From positions 494,001-558,000 of the forward strand of contig CAJNDS010000047.1 of the NCBI GenBank assembly GCA_905221605.1: a DNA stretch of 64,000 bases. The letters are read 5' to 3'. The notes beneath the pieces are model-generated. The model was given only the letters and a program-made list of their open reading frames with translations, had not been told where the DNA came from and did no database searches. Positions within the stretch are counted from its first letter, which is position 1, and each line of letters opens with the position of its first letter. The position numbers and the translations under genes were made by a program. Positions 12,286-22,035 of this stretch are shown in pieces. Origin of the DNA: Symbiodinium natans (lineage: Eukaryota; Sar; Dinophyceae; Suessiales; Symbiodiniaceae).

Positions 12286-15200
12286 TCGTTCACCACGTTC
12301 CCCCCCTGCACCCCCTCCACCCCCTCCACCTCCGCCCGTGTCCTTAGAAGGCAGCCCAAGCCCATGCTATGCCATCAAACGGTGTCAGCGCGACACGAAA
12401 AAGAAAAACAAGAAGAGGGAGTGTTCAAGGTGTGTAGAATTGTGTTAACATGGAAGGGGTGGGCAGTGGGCGGTGGGCAGTCTTCACATGCCGGGCATCA
12501 GGCCCAGGTGGAAGCGGATCCCTCGCAGCGGCTCCTCGCAAATCGCACCCTCGGCTGAGGCCCAGCGGCAAGCCCCCGCCATGGCTGCTCCGGCCGAGCG
12601 GAGCTCGCATTCGCCTGGGACAGGATGGAGAGTGCAGAGTTGCGCGGCGGGCGCAGCGCGGCTTCGAACTCAAGAGCTCGGAAACGTGTGTGCAAGCTGT
12701 CCTACGCCTACGCTGTCCTACGCCTGCGCTGTCCTACGCTGCCGGGGGCTGAGGCGGGCGACCCCGAACGAAGATGTTGGTGCCACATCCATCTGCGGGG
12801 CCGCAGGCCCAAAGGTTCTGAGACTCTTGAAGAGGCCAGCCGTAGCGATCCGAAAGCATCAGCGCACGCTGGCGTGGTCTGGCCCGAGACAGCGGGCCAC
12901 CCTTCAAGCACGGCACAACTTAGAACTGATTATAATTGATTACAACTTGCTTCGAACGCTTCGAACGCTTGGGAATGCTTGGGAATGGGAGCTCTGGCCT
13001 CCTCGAGTTCCTGGCAGATCTCCTCCTCGAGCCTCCTGAAATTGGACATTTGACGCTGTGCTGACGAAAAAAGCGCCCAGTTCAGGGGGACACTGAACGG
13101 GCTCCCCCGAGCTTTTTAAACGGAGGTCTCTGAGTGCCCGGCAGCGCTCGGGCCGTGCACCGCACGTCAACGGCAGCTCCCGCTGAGCTCTTCGTTTCGG
13201 GGCTGGAGGAGACGCAGTCTGAGGCAGCGCGTACTGTCTCCTTGTACTCGACGCCGTAACTCCAAGTGCTCAACCCACTCCGGGACGTCACGTACTGCGG
13301 CCTGTCGACGACCAGGTCGACCTGCAGAATTAGCTGCACGAGGCACATGAAAGCATCCGAAAACGACGTCGCAAGAATGCACCTAGGTCCTAGGCAAACA
13401 ACCATGCGTATCGAGCTATATGCGTGTATGCGTGTGTACGTAGGTACATATGTAAGTATGTGCGTATGTATGTATACACATGCACTGATAAAGATGAAAG
13501 CATGACCAACTGGACTCTTTGGTCCCGGCCTCTTCCGACGAAGTGGCTGCAAGCTCGGCAGTGAGCCCCCCGATGCAGGTGCTGAGGTGAAGTTCTCCAA
13601 GGCCGGTGATGACGTGCTCACCCCACTCTTCCGCGCGGCAGCGCGCCACGGGATCGCAGGCACTGAGCTGCCGTAGGGCGGCCACCAGCTTGGGCAGGTC
13701 CTCTGCACGTTGCGGGCGAACCGAGACGCGCACCAGCGGCCGCAGCGGAGCGTTCGCGGCGACGCTTTGCAGGCAGGACTCGCTTGGAAGGCTTTCATCC
13801 AGCAGGGTTCCAGACTTGAAAATCAGGTTCGCAGGCCCTGCCACGAGGACCAGGTTCCCTGCCGGGACCGTCTCTATGGGCTCTGCAAATCCACCCAGTG
13901 GCAGCGCCAGCTGCTCGATCTGCTCAATCTGCTCGATGCGTCCACACTCTCCACTCGTACCGCCCGCACCGCTCGTGCAGCGCACCCGCTGACCTCTGCC
14001 AGCGCTGCCGCAGAAGACCCTGCCAAGCGCGTAGGCCTTGGTCGGCGTGGGCCATGTGGTGGCGGTCTTTACCAGGCGCGCCACGGCCAGAATCAACGGC
14101 CCCTCAGGCGAGCAGCGCTGCCTCGGGCGAATGTGAAGCACGGCATGATGGACCAGGTGATCCCTTGATCTCCCTGCACGCAAAGATGGACCGAATCACA
14201 AGTCACAAGTCATGATGTACAGATGTCCATGATTGCACTGATGTAGTGGACTTCTCGCCGTGTGGCAAGGCATCCGCGGGCTTCCCTTCGGGCGTCCCCA
14301 GAAAGAGGTGCTGCACACGGCCCGCGCCTTGCGCCTGAGCTGCAAACGAGATCGCCCTGAACACCCGGAAAAGCCTCCGAGCGGCGATGCTCGAGCACAC
14401 AAACACAAAACTCCCGTGCCTGGCTTGGAGAGGGGAGCCTGAAGACGAGCTGGCACATCACCTCGAAGGCCAACAAGTCTGTGCATTTCTATGCGGGATT
14501 GAGAAGACTATGGAGAGATTCGGCTACATGCGTTTCGAAATCCATGTGGCGCGGCACTTCTCGCATCAGACTCCGAACGAAACACCACGTGCAACCCTGC
14601 CGACCGAATGACCACGTCTTAGTCTTGGTGCGCTTTCAATCGCATGCCCAAACGTTGCGGCGACCGCACACTGTGAAACACTAGGACTGAACATGACGAA
14701 ACCATGTACAAAGTCACATGACTAAACCACATACTCGACTCCAGCAAAGTCGGACGGTGGACCTGGCTGGCATCCCCATCTGCCAGGCGCTTCATGATCT
14801 TTGTGACGAGCGAGTGGTAAGCCAGATATTTCTCCTCAAGCTGGGAGGCATTCGACGAAAAGGCGTTCATGTGAAAGGGATTTTTGCTGCTATGCCCCTC
14901 AGTAGCTCACAACACCGAATGCGGCATCATGAGCATCTGTGTCATGGTGGCATTACGCCCCTGTTTGGGAAGAGCTGCGGGCGCTTCCCAAGTTGCAAGC
15001 ACAAAAGACAAAACGTGCTCTTTTTGCGCTTGCCCGGCCGGGCAAGGACCTAAGGATCAGGAGCCTCATCGGGATTATGGCTGCACTGTTCTGTCTCTTC
15101 CACCACTGCATGCGTTCCAGTTCACAACAATGCACATCCTACCAGGTGCATCAAGAGTGCCGCGGTTTTCATGGGGGTCGTACCCTGGGCGTTTGCCCAA

Positions 15201-18200
15201 GTCATTCACATCCGATGACTGCTTGAGAAGTTGGCAACAAGCACCCGAGCACAGACAACTAGCAAGTGCACCGAAGGCTTTGCACAGCCTGCTGACACTG
15301 CAAGGTTTTACTGCTAATCAAGGCGAACAAGGCTTCAGAGTCCAAGCTCATTTACGCTGGCTCAAGGTTTCGGGTATACGGGTCGGCTGCTCGGCGTCTT
15401 TGTCTTTACCCTCGACCGATCGCCGCCCATGTCTGCAGGACCAAGTGGGATTGGAAACTCCGAGGTGCACGGAAGTTGTGCTTGCTCACGTGCACCGAAC
15501 CCCTAGCCCCCTAGCACGTGCGATTAAGCGCGGTGCCATGTGGCCGCCAAAACATGCCGAAACCTTGAATCCACAGGGCCAAGGCTCTCCGTAGCCCAGG
15601 GCTGGAAGTCTCAGCCTCTCGAGCATTGCACGCGCCAGCTCCCAGTCCTCCCGGAGAGAGTGATGGCAGGGAGCAACGCGTCACAAGCTTCGGTCGCTCT
15701 TCTTCCTCTTCTTCTCCTTCTCCTTCTCCTTCTCCTTCTCCTTCTCCTTCTCCTTCTTCTTCTTCTTCTTCTTCTTCTTCTTCTTCTTCTTCTTCTTCTT
15801 CTTCTTCTTCTTCTGGGCTTGGGGGTCGCGACGACGACGTCCGTCTCTCTTTCTCTCTTTCTCTCCCTCCCTCTCAAAACAAGTCCAAACAAGCAACCTG
15901 GCTGACCATCTTCACCACTCGGCGCACTGAGTATCTTGACGTCACGGCAAAAACGTATCAGCATCCCAAGATCGTGGCCTGCAAAACAGAACGCCTGCCG
16001 AACATCCCTCAAATTCAACATCTCCTCTCAACACCTCCTTTTTGTCCACATGGGGGGGTTTACGATATTAGGGGTGCCCTTATGCTAAGGGGATCCTACT
16101 ATGTGTGGGGGGGGGGGGGGGGGGGGGGGGAATTCTTTCTTAGGGGTCCCCCCTGTGGTCGTGTTCCCCCAGATGTTCCCCCCCCACAAAACACCTGATG
16201 GCGGAAGGCCGAGCAGAGCTGCAGCAGCGGCTCCAGCACCAGGCGCCGCAGCAGAGGCTCCTCCCAACCAAAAAAACCCAGTAACTAAGGAGGCGAAGGA
16301 GGCGAAGGAGGCTTCTTTATTTTCGGTTTTTTGTGCCGGGAGCTCGAGCCCGGGGGCTTTGGGGCTTTTGGATTTTAGATTGTCTTGAGCACTGGCCAGC
16401 TGAGTGCCGGAAGCAGAAAGGTCTCAAGACGACCGCAGGGCCCCTTTCAACCCAGCAACGGATGAGGTCTTGGGTTGAGCATTTAGGGCTTGAAGCAGCC
16501 CAATGGGATGATTTGAAACATCCAATAAGCACACCTCGCTCCGCTTCCCTTGCTCCCCCTCTCTTCCTCTTCCTCTTCCTCTTCTTCTTCTTCTGCACAC
16601 TGAAGGGCCCCCCAAAGACTCTCTCTCTCTCTGTCGCTCTCTGGCTCGCACCTCCTGCTCCTCGTCCTCATTGTCTGCCGTGTCCTCACGGGAGCTGCCG
16701 CCCTGAAGAAACTCGGAACGATCCAACCAACGGGCTATAACCCTGTCTTCTGAATCTTGCCAAGGCTCCTTGCTCGGCTCTGAATGGGTACTTGGAAACC
16801 CCACCCCCCCCGCCCCCACTCACATAGAAACAACCTAGACACCGACCACCAAGGTGCCCAACGCGCAGCGCTTACAATGAAGGCCTGGTACAACTACGAA
16901 AAGTGCGAAAAATCGCCATGTACCGCTCGCCTCGGAAAACCCCTAGGGCCATTTCATTTTGACATGAAGGAATAGGTCGCAGAGCGGTGCCTGTGCCCTC
17001 TCTGCGCGGCGACTGCCGCACCAAAGCCGACGGCTCAGAGCCTCAGCAACACATTTCGCCCACAGGTGTGCTGAGAACCAGAAGAATCAGCAAAAGGAGT
17101 GGGTTGAGGACTGCGACCTGAAAGTGGGAAGTCTGCAGACTCACGGGATCCGGCCACTGGCTCCATGCTTACTCGCTCACTAGAGCACGACATCTGAGGC
17201 GCGCACAGAGATTTTCAGCCCAGATCGGTCCTGCTTCCACTTCGTGTGGGTCCGGAACCGTCTTGGACCAGCAACCAGGTACACATCAAGCGCTGTCCAT
17301 TCAGAAGGCTCCGTGCGGACAATCGTATGTCGAAGGCCCAGACACGTGAACAGGCACAAGCTTTTGTTACCTTGTCACATGACAATAGCCAGAGTGCACC
17401 AAAGTCAACTTCCTCCTGATCCCGATGCCTCCCGTAGCCTCCAAGAGTCCAAGAGCCTGCCCTGAAGCAACTGATGGCAGTCCTTGAAGTTCCGAGCCAG
17501 CAGGGGCAAAGAGATCATCCAGCCTGATTTGTTAAGCACGGAAACTCAAACTTGAACGGCGGGTTGGCAGAGACATGTTGGCAGGCCATGTTGGCTTTTG
17601 GCCTTGCGTGGTGCTTCCGAGGACGAGCTGGCCGAGCTCGGGTCGGATCTTGGGGGGCCAAATCGATCAAAAGGGCCAAAGGTTGGCTCTACATGGCTCT
17701 CTTCTGTCAAGTGATTGCACGGCTCATGTCGCAGCACGGCGGCGCGAACTTCACCCCGCGAGACCTCGTCCCCGGCAGTGGCCAAAACGGTATTCGCCTT
17801 AGTTGGGCTTAGTTCGATGCAGTTCGGCGAAGTTCGGCTCTTGCCTGGTCCACGACGGAGTGCATGAGATCCTCGAGCTGCTTGGCAGTGTACCGGCCTC
17901 CCCGCAGAGGAGAGTACTCTTCGTGACTCGAAAGAGGTCTTCCAGCTGTTTCCTGCTGAGGGCCGGTCCGTCCAAACAGCTGTCAAAGTGGCTGAAGAGC
18001 AGCGCCACCTTCCCCCGAAATCAAAGCCGAGAGCAAAGGAGGACTCCCTCCTGCACCTTCCGCCCTGTCTGCCCTCTGTTCGCCCTCTGTCCGCCCCTGT
18101 CTGACAGCCAAGAGCCAAAACCGGGGGGACCTGGAGGCGCTCCCCGGCGGCGCGCCGCAGCAGCGCCTCTTTTGGGAATGCTTTTGGTGGATCGAGAGCA

Positions 18201-21108
18201 GATTTCGGATCCTGGGGGACAAAATTGTGAGTCGGAGTTGTTCAAGAAAACGAGAGAAATCCGGCAACCCGTGGGCTCATGGAGAGCTCGGCGAGGATCT
18301 GAACTGAGGAACGCAGCTTACAGCAGCTCGCCTCGCTGTGCAGCGACAAGCCCTCCACTGGGTTTACCACCTGCAGTTCGACAGCAGAAACCCTTTTAGA
18401 GGCTAGGTTTGGTTGGCCCGCATACTTCTCCCTCCTTTCGGATCGAGGGTCCCATTTGTGGGGGGGGGGGGGCCATCCACAGATGTCCTCTGGCACCATC
18501 TGAGGGCTCGGCTAAGATTGCGCTGTCAGCCAAGCGCAGCGCTGCCTCAAGGAGGCAGTCATGCCAGTCATGCCAGTCACGCCAGTCATGCAACAGTCAT
18601 GCCAGTTGGCAAGTTGGCAAGTTGGCAAGCCCTGCCTGCGCCTCACCCAGCAGGCTGCTTTGTCCTGGTGTGTCGATGAGGTAGCCTGTGAGCAGATTCA
18701 AGAGTCGAGCACTCAACAAAGCCTCTCAACCGCACCCAATCGTGCACTACCCGCTGCGACTTTCTCTGCGGCTGAGATGCACAACAAGGGCTCAGCGAGC
18801 GTGTTGCTCAGCTGGTCCAGATCACTCTGAAGCCTCTGCTCAGCTCTCCGTAAAGAATCACATACACATGTCATTGCACTCCGCACGCAGCTGCTTCTAC
18901 TTGAAAATACACACAGTCGAAAGATGTTGATGGCAGCCAGGCGGCTCGTCCTCTGCATCTGCCTGGTCCAGTGTGCGCTGCGAAATTGGAGAAATATATA
19001 TGAAATCGACTAACTAAAGCTTGCTACTTGCTACAACAGAAACGCGAGGCAAATTACTCCGAGAACATCTGCAAGGACTCTCAGCTCTTCTGGGCCATCT
19101 GTTTGTGGATCTTGTGTGTCGGCAGCACCGGTGTGACGCCTGCAATGTCAAGCCCACACCCTTCGAGAAGGTGGAGGTCCGCGCCCCCAAGAACTTCCCA
19201 TCCAAGGACTTCCTCTGCTGAGTGTGCCAGTTCAGGAATCAGAAATCACCTCAACCTACCGGATTCCATGCCACCAACAAGTCAAAGCCATTGCCGCCGC
19301 CATGAGGCTTGAAGATGCGCGATGCGCGAGCGAGAGCGCTGAGCCCGGCGGAGCCCTGCTGTTTTCAAGAAATGCTCGCATCAATACGCCAGCCTGGGAC
19401 TCTTAGTTCTGTGAGGCTGATCTATGTGGGTTTTGTTGAACAAGTCATGGCAGAAGATTCGAATCACCCGAAGCGCCAACTGTCACGTCGGCTTCTACAG
19501 CCTGCTGGAGCATAGGATGCTACAGTGTTTACAGTGTTACTACAGCTGGCCAACTCGTCTCGGCACCTCTCCACCGTGCAGCTGCGAGCTGCGAACTCGG
19601 GTGGGATTGCTGGAGCCTGACCGCCTGAGCAACGACAGGAGCGCTCGGACCCCTAGGAGCCTTAGGAGACAGATGTCTCTCCTCCTGCCACCCCAGAGCA
19701 AGGCCAAAGAGGGCTAAGCAGACAGATGCTCACAGAAGAGCATGTGCCATGAGAGCAGATCTGCAAAGATGTCTGCGCTTTGTTTGGCAAGACCCTGTTC
19801 ACACATTCTGGGACCACGACAAGTAGTCTTCTTCACTCCAACGAAGAAATGCGAAGAGCAATGCGGAGCGCACTCAGCAGGATCGTGCTCTTCCACCTTT
19901 TTGGGGGGGGAGAAACCCGAGTAACCCGAGGCCCCGGCTTCGGTCCTGCACACGCCAAAAGTCACGTGAGTCTCGCGCAGCTCGCAGCTCTTCGTGAGGG
20001 GACCGAGGGGACCTCCTTTTGCCTCCCTTTTTGCCTCTTTTGAGGGGGCCCGAATTCTTCACTGCGCAGAGGCGCCTTCCGGCTTGTCCTTCGAGATGGC
20101 CTTTTTGTTTTTCAAGGCCCGGATGACTCGATGGGCACGGACCACCTTGGACGGAGTTGGAGGCTCTGGGCTGCTGGAACCTTGCGAACCATCTTGCTGT
20201 ATGTCGTCCCTGTCTTAGCGACTTGACGACATTTGCAGCTCAGGGTCAGATTGAACTTCCAGCTCCAAAGTCTTCTGCTTCCTCGCAAAAGCACATCTGA
20301 GAATGCTGCGGGCTTGCAAAGACCAATACATCCATTGCAGTCGACAGGGAGTGCCGCCAAAACGCGTTGGCGACAGCGGCTGGGTCAAGGACTTCTGATT
20401 GGACTTGTCGGCCTGGACCGAGAAGTGAAAAGAAGTGGAGGAAGTGAAGGCAGTGGAGGCAACACAACAACAAAAACAAAAACACAAAAAAAAACACGCT
20501 CGCGGCAAGGGCAGGCCGAAGGAGATCAGAGGAGGTCTCGGGGGGGTACGTCTCGCGCGTCTCCTGGGGCCCTCGCCGACTGCCGGCGGGTGAGGATGTC
20601 CGGCTCCTTGACCTCCTCCTAAAACGATCTTTGCGCGCGAGGGCTTCATGAATTCTTCATGCCTAGGCCCTATGCCCTCTGCCCAAGCTGCACTCCTTCC
20701 CCGGGAACAGCAAGGTCTGAACTTCCAGCTGGACAGTTGGGGCCACCTCTGAACTCAACTCTTCGATGAATTCGAAGGTCTTGAGATGTGTGAGGCGCCC
20801 CAGAGTGCTCTCAGCTCTCAGCATTCTCAGCACAGCATTCTCAGCTCTCTCTGGGCCTTGGAGTTTGAAGTTTCCGGCGCCTGCCTCAGCGGCTCAGCCT
20901 CCTGCACCATACAAGTCCAACGGAAGCTTCAAGCCATATGGTCGGCTACGCTGCAGGGCTATGCTGCTATACGGTACGATTGAGGACGTCGGATGCCCTT
21001 GCGGCGATGTCTTGAAAACTCACCCGTCCTCAGTGCCTTGAATGCTGCGAGCGTGGAGAAGCTCGACCAAAGTGCTCTTGCCATGACCCCTGTCACCGAC
21101 CACGCAGA
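11784..21108 (-). CDS. Diverged elongation factor 2-like translational GTPase, at least a dozen exons
   Basis: EF-2 catalyses GTP-driven ribosomal translocation in the cytosol. Pieces of the fold appear in the correct order on the minus strand: the P-loop (21.1 kb), DTPGQ and the following strand (18.69-18.49 kb), a helix block after the G4 position (17.98-17.81 kb), GQLVLGSTTQG (about 17.65 kb), LPSPSQA (14.45 kb), domains II-III (14.12-13.53 kb), domain IV pieces (13.29-12.51 kb) and domain V with a C-terminus and stop (12.29-11.78 kb). EFL1 and the U5 snRNP GTPase Snu114 are the alternatives. The compact C-terminal tail and the spacing in domain III favour EF-2. Conservation is weak compared with normal EF-2, so this is a paralogue rather than the working factor. 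Exons are often under 100 bp. The N-terminal exon before the P-loop and the switch I exon were not identified. Confidence 0.75.
12510..13294 (-). CDS. EF-2-like gene: domain IV exons
   Basis: Four pieces match EF-2 domain IV in order. About 13294-13120 reads YGVEYKETVRAASDC, equivalent to VVSYRETVSAESD. About 13035-12985 reads RLEEEICQELEEARA. About 12890-12745 reads SDRYGWPLQESQNLWACGPA then GCGTNIF, equivalent to [25 protein letters not shown]. About 12612-12510 reads CRWASAEGAICEEPLRGIRF, equivalent to [20 protein letters not shown]. The order and spacing of four independent matches make chance unlikely. Exact splice sites are uncertain. Confidence 0.7.
13415..13490. repeat. TATG/TGTA-type microsatellite
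   Basis: Imperfect alternating repeats of GTATG, GTACG and TATGTA lie in the intron directly after the domain III exon of the EF-2-like gene. They are responsible for spurious read-through of that exon's frame. Confidence 0.7.
13530..14117 (-). CDS. EF-2-like gene: domains II and III exon
   Basis: This is the longest exon. From a probable CAG acceptor it reads CSPEGPLILAVARLVK and AYALGRVFCGSAGRGQRVRC (EF-2 domain II), then FAEPIETVPAGNLVLVAG and FKSGTL. Domain III follows with PLVRVSVRPQRAEDLPKLVA, ACDPVARC and GEHVITGLGELHLSTC. The GELHL signature of domain III is retained. A poly-(EQI) insertion sits where EF-2 has a variable loop. Two smaller upstream exons carry LPSPSQA (about 14400-14476) and VQHLFLGTPEG (about 14255-14345). 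Confidence 0.85.
15707..15812. repeat. CTTCTC then CTT microsatellite
   Basis: About nine CTTCTC-type units run into an almost perfect CTT run, an intronic polypyrimidine tract on the plus strand. It lies within an intron of the EF-2-like gene and produces poly-Leu, poly-Ser or poly-Arg/Lys false frames. Confidence 0.9.
16107..16130 (+). repeat. G24 homopolymer
   Basis: An uninterrupted G run lies between ATGTGT and AATTCTTTC. The flanking 100 bp has an unusual run-rich texture (TAGGGGTCCCCCC). It could be genuine or a consensus error. Confidence 0.85.
17812..17985 (-). CDS. EF-2-like gene: exon(s) over the expected G4 (NKxD) position
   Basis: After an AAG acceptor the frame reads VALLFSHFDSCL, then KQLEDLFRVTKSTLL. 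In EF-2 the equivalent is the hydrophobic strand, NKMD and a long helix. Here the tetrad would read SHFD. A second helix in another frame (TAKQLEDLMHSVVDQARAEL, about 17812-17895) suggests a tiny intron or a frameshift near 17897. About 150 bp further on, GQLVLGSTTQG (about 17610-17665) resembles the conserved strand after the G4 helix. The alignment is weaker than for the other domains. Confidence 0.5.
18490..18685 (-). CDS. EF-2-like gene: G3 motif exon and following exon
   Basis: Exon 18685-18642 reads YLIDTPGQSSLLGE and ends GAG|GC, a GC donor. Exon 18545-18490 begins after GAG and reads AALRLADSAILAEPSDG. Joined in phase 0 they match the EF-2 segment [20 protein letters not shown] and the strand after it. 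The residue after DTPG, the catalytic His of this GTPase class, is Gln. Confidence 0.75.
18558..18640. repeat. Short tandem repeats CATGCCAGT and AAGTTGGC
   Basis: Imperfect tandem copies of ATGCCAGTC are followed by three copies of AAGTTGGC. They lie inside the very short intron between the two G3-region exons of the EF-2-like gene. Confidence 0.75.
21020..21108 (-). CDS. EF-2-like gene: P-loop (G1) exon
   Basis: From a TCAG acceptor (minus sense) the exon reads VCVVGDRGHGKSTLVELLHA and ends at a GGTGAGT donor. GDRGHGKST fits the [AG]x4GK[ST] P-loop; EF-2 itself has AHVDHGKST. HGKSTL is typical of translational GTPases. It lies 2.3 kb upstream of the G3 exon, and the expected switch I exon between them was not located. 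Confidence 0.7.
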
Positions 21109-21667
21109 CCTGACAGCACAAGGGGAGTGCAATGGAGTGCAACACGTGCGACATGCCCATAGGCATCCACTGGCACGAGCAGCCGTGTGCTCTTGCGACT
21201 CTACGAGACAACATCGTCCACATCATGTCCACATCTCCACCGTCGAAGGGGAACGGGCTTCTGGCTGTTCTGGCTTGCACCAAGTGCTGACTGGGCACAC
21301 ACCTGATATGGGCCAGCTTGCTCTGAGCAGTTTGGATATCCTGCCGGCAGAGCTCCACCATTCGGCATATCCAGAGCGTGCTTTGTGATGCTTTGTGATG
21401 CTTTGTGGCTTCGCAGATGTCCATGGGCTCGGTTAGGGCCCTGGGCGGGCCTTGATCGAGCACGCTACCAGTTGCGAGCATGTCCAGAAGTGATTGTGTT
21501 GCTGGTCCCTGCTCTCTGGACAGGCAGGCATATGCCGCCTTCTGCTGAAAAGCTACAAATTCCATGGGTTGTGTCTGAGCCGGCTTTCAACCACAGAGCC
21601 GGGAACTACCCAAAGTGCATCTCACATACGACATATATGGGTACACGTAGGGTAAGGGGCCGGGATC

Positions 21668-21723
21668 CAGGGCAGCGATGCAGGGCAGGGATGCAGGGCA
21701 GGGATGCAACGTGCAGGGCAGGG
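21668..21723. repeat. CAGGGCAGGGATG tandem repeat
   Basis: Four to five imperfect copies of a 12-13 bp unit lie in the spacer between the EF-2-like gene and the metallopeptidase 3' end. Confidence 0.8.
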
Positions 21724-21852
21724 CACAAGGAGGATTTTGACATCGCGGTTCGGCACAGCAGACCTCCGACTAGCGTGTTCTGGAGGGCCAGACTTGTGCC
21801 TGGGCTTGGCTATGACATGGTATGACTCAAGGCTATGGAAATGATGGTTGCC

Positions 21853-22035
21853 TCAGGCACTCGAATCACCAAAAGCTTCAGGATTCCCAGCATCGAGGAC
21901 GTAGTACCCAAAGCTGTCTGCGTTCATCAGCGCTTTGCCCGGATCATCCCGCGCCAGGGCCTGGCATCTTGCCCTGCCGTATGCGATGTCGCAGTCGGAA
22001 TCGGAGGAATCGGTTGGCACGTACTTGAACAGAGC
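21853..22035 (-). CDS. M35-like peptidase: last exon
   Basis: The frame reads ALFKYVPTDSSDSDCD, then IAYGRARCQALARDDPGKAL and NADSFGYYVLDA, ending in TGA. The YG-C-LA-NAD-Y spacing is the conserved C-terminal half of aspzincin domains. It would be non-functional without the HExxH exon upstream. Confidence 0.65.
   Translation of the reverse strand, partial: ALFKYVPTDSSDSDCDIAYGRARCQALARDDPGKALMNADSFGYYVLDAGNPEAFGDSSA

Noticed and set aside
13082-13798. A 238-residue minus-strand frame as one exon
   Set aside because: It overlaps two EF-2-like exons and includes an intronic microsatellite. Only its last part (about 13294-13120) matches domain IV.
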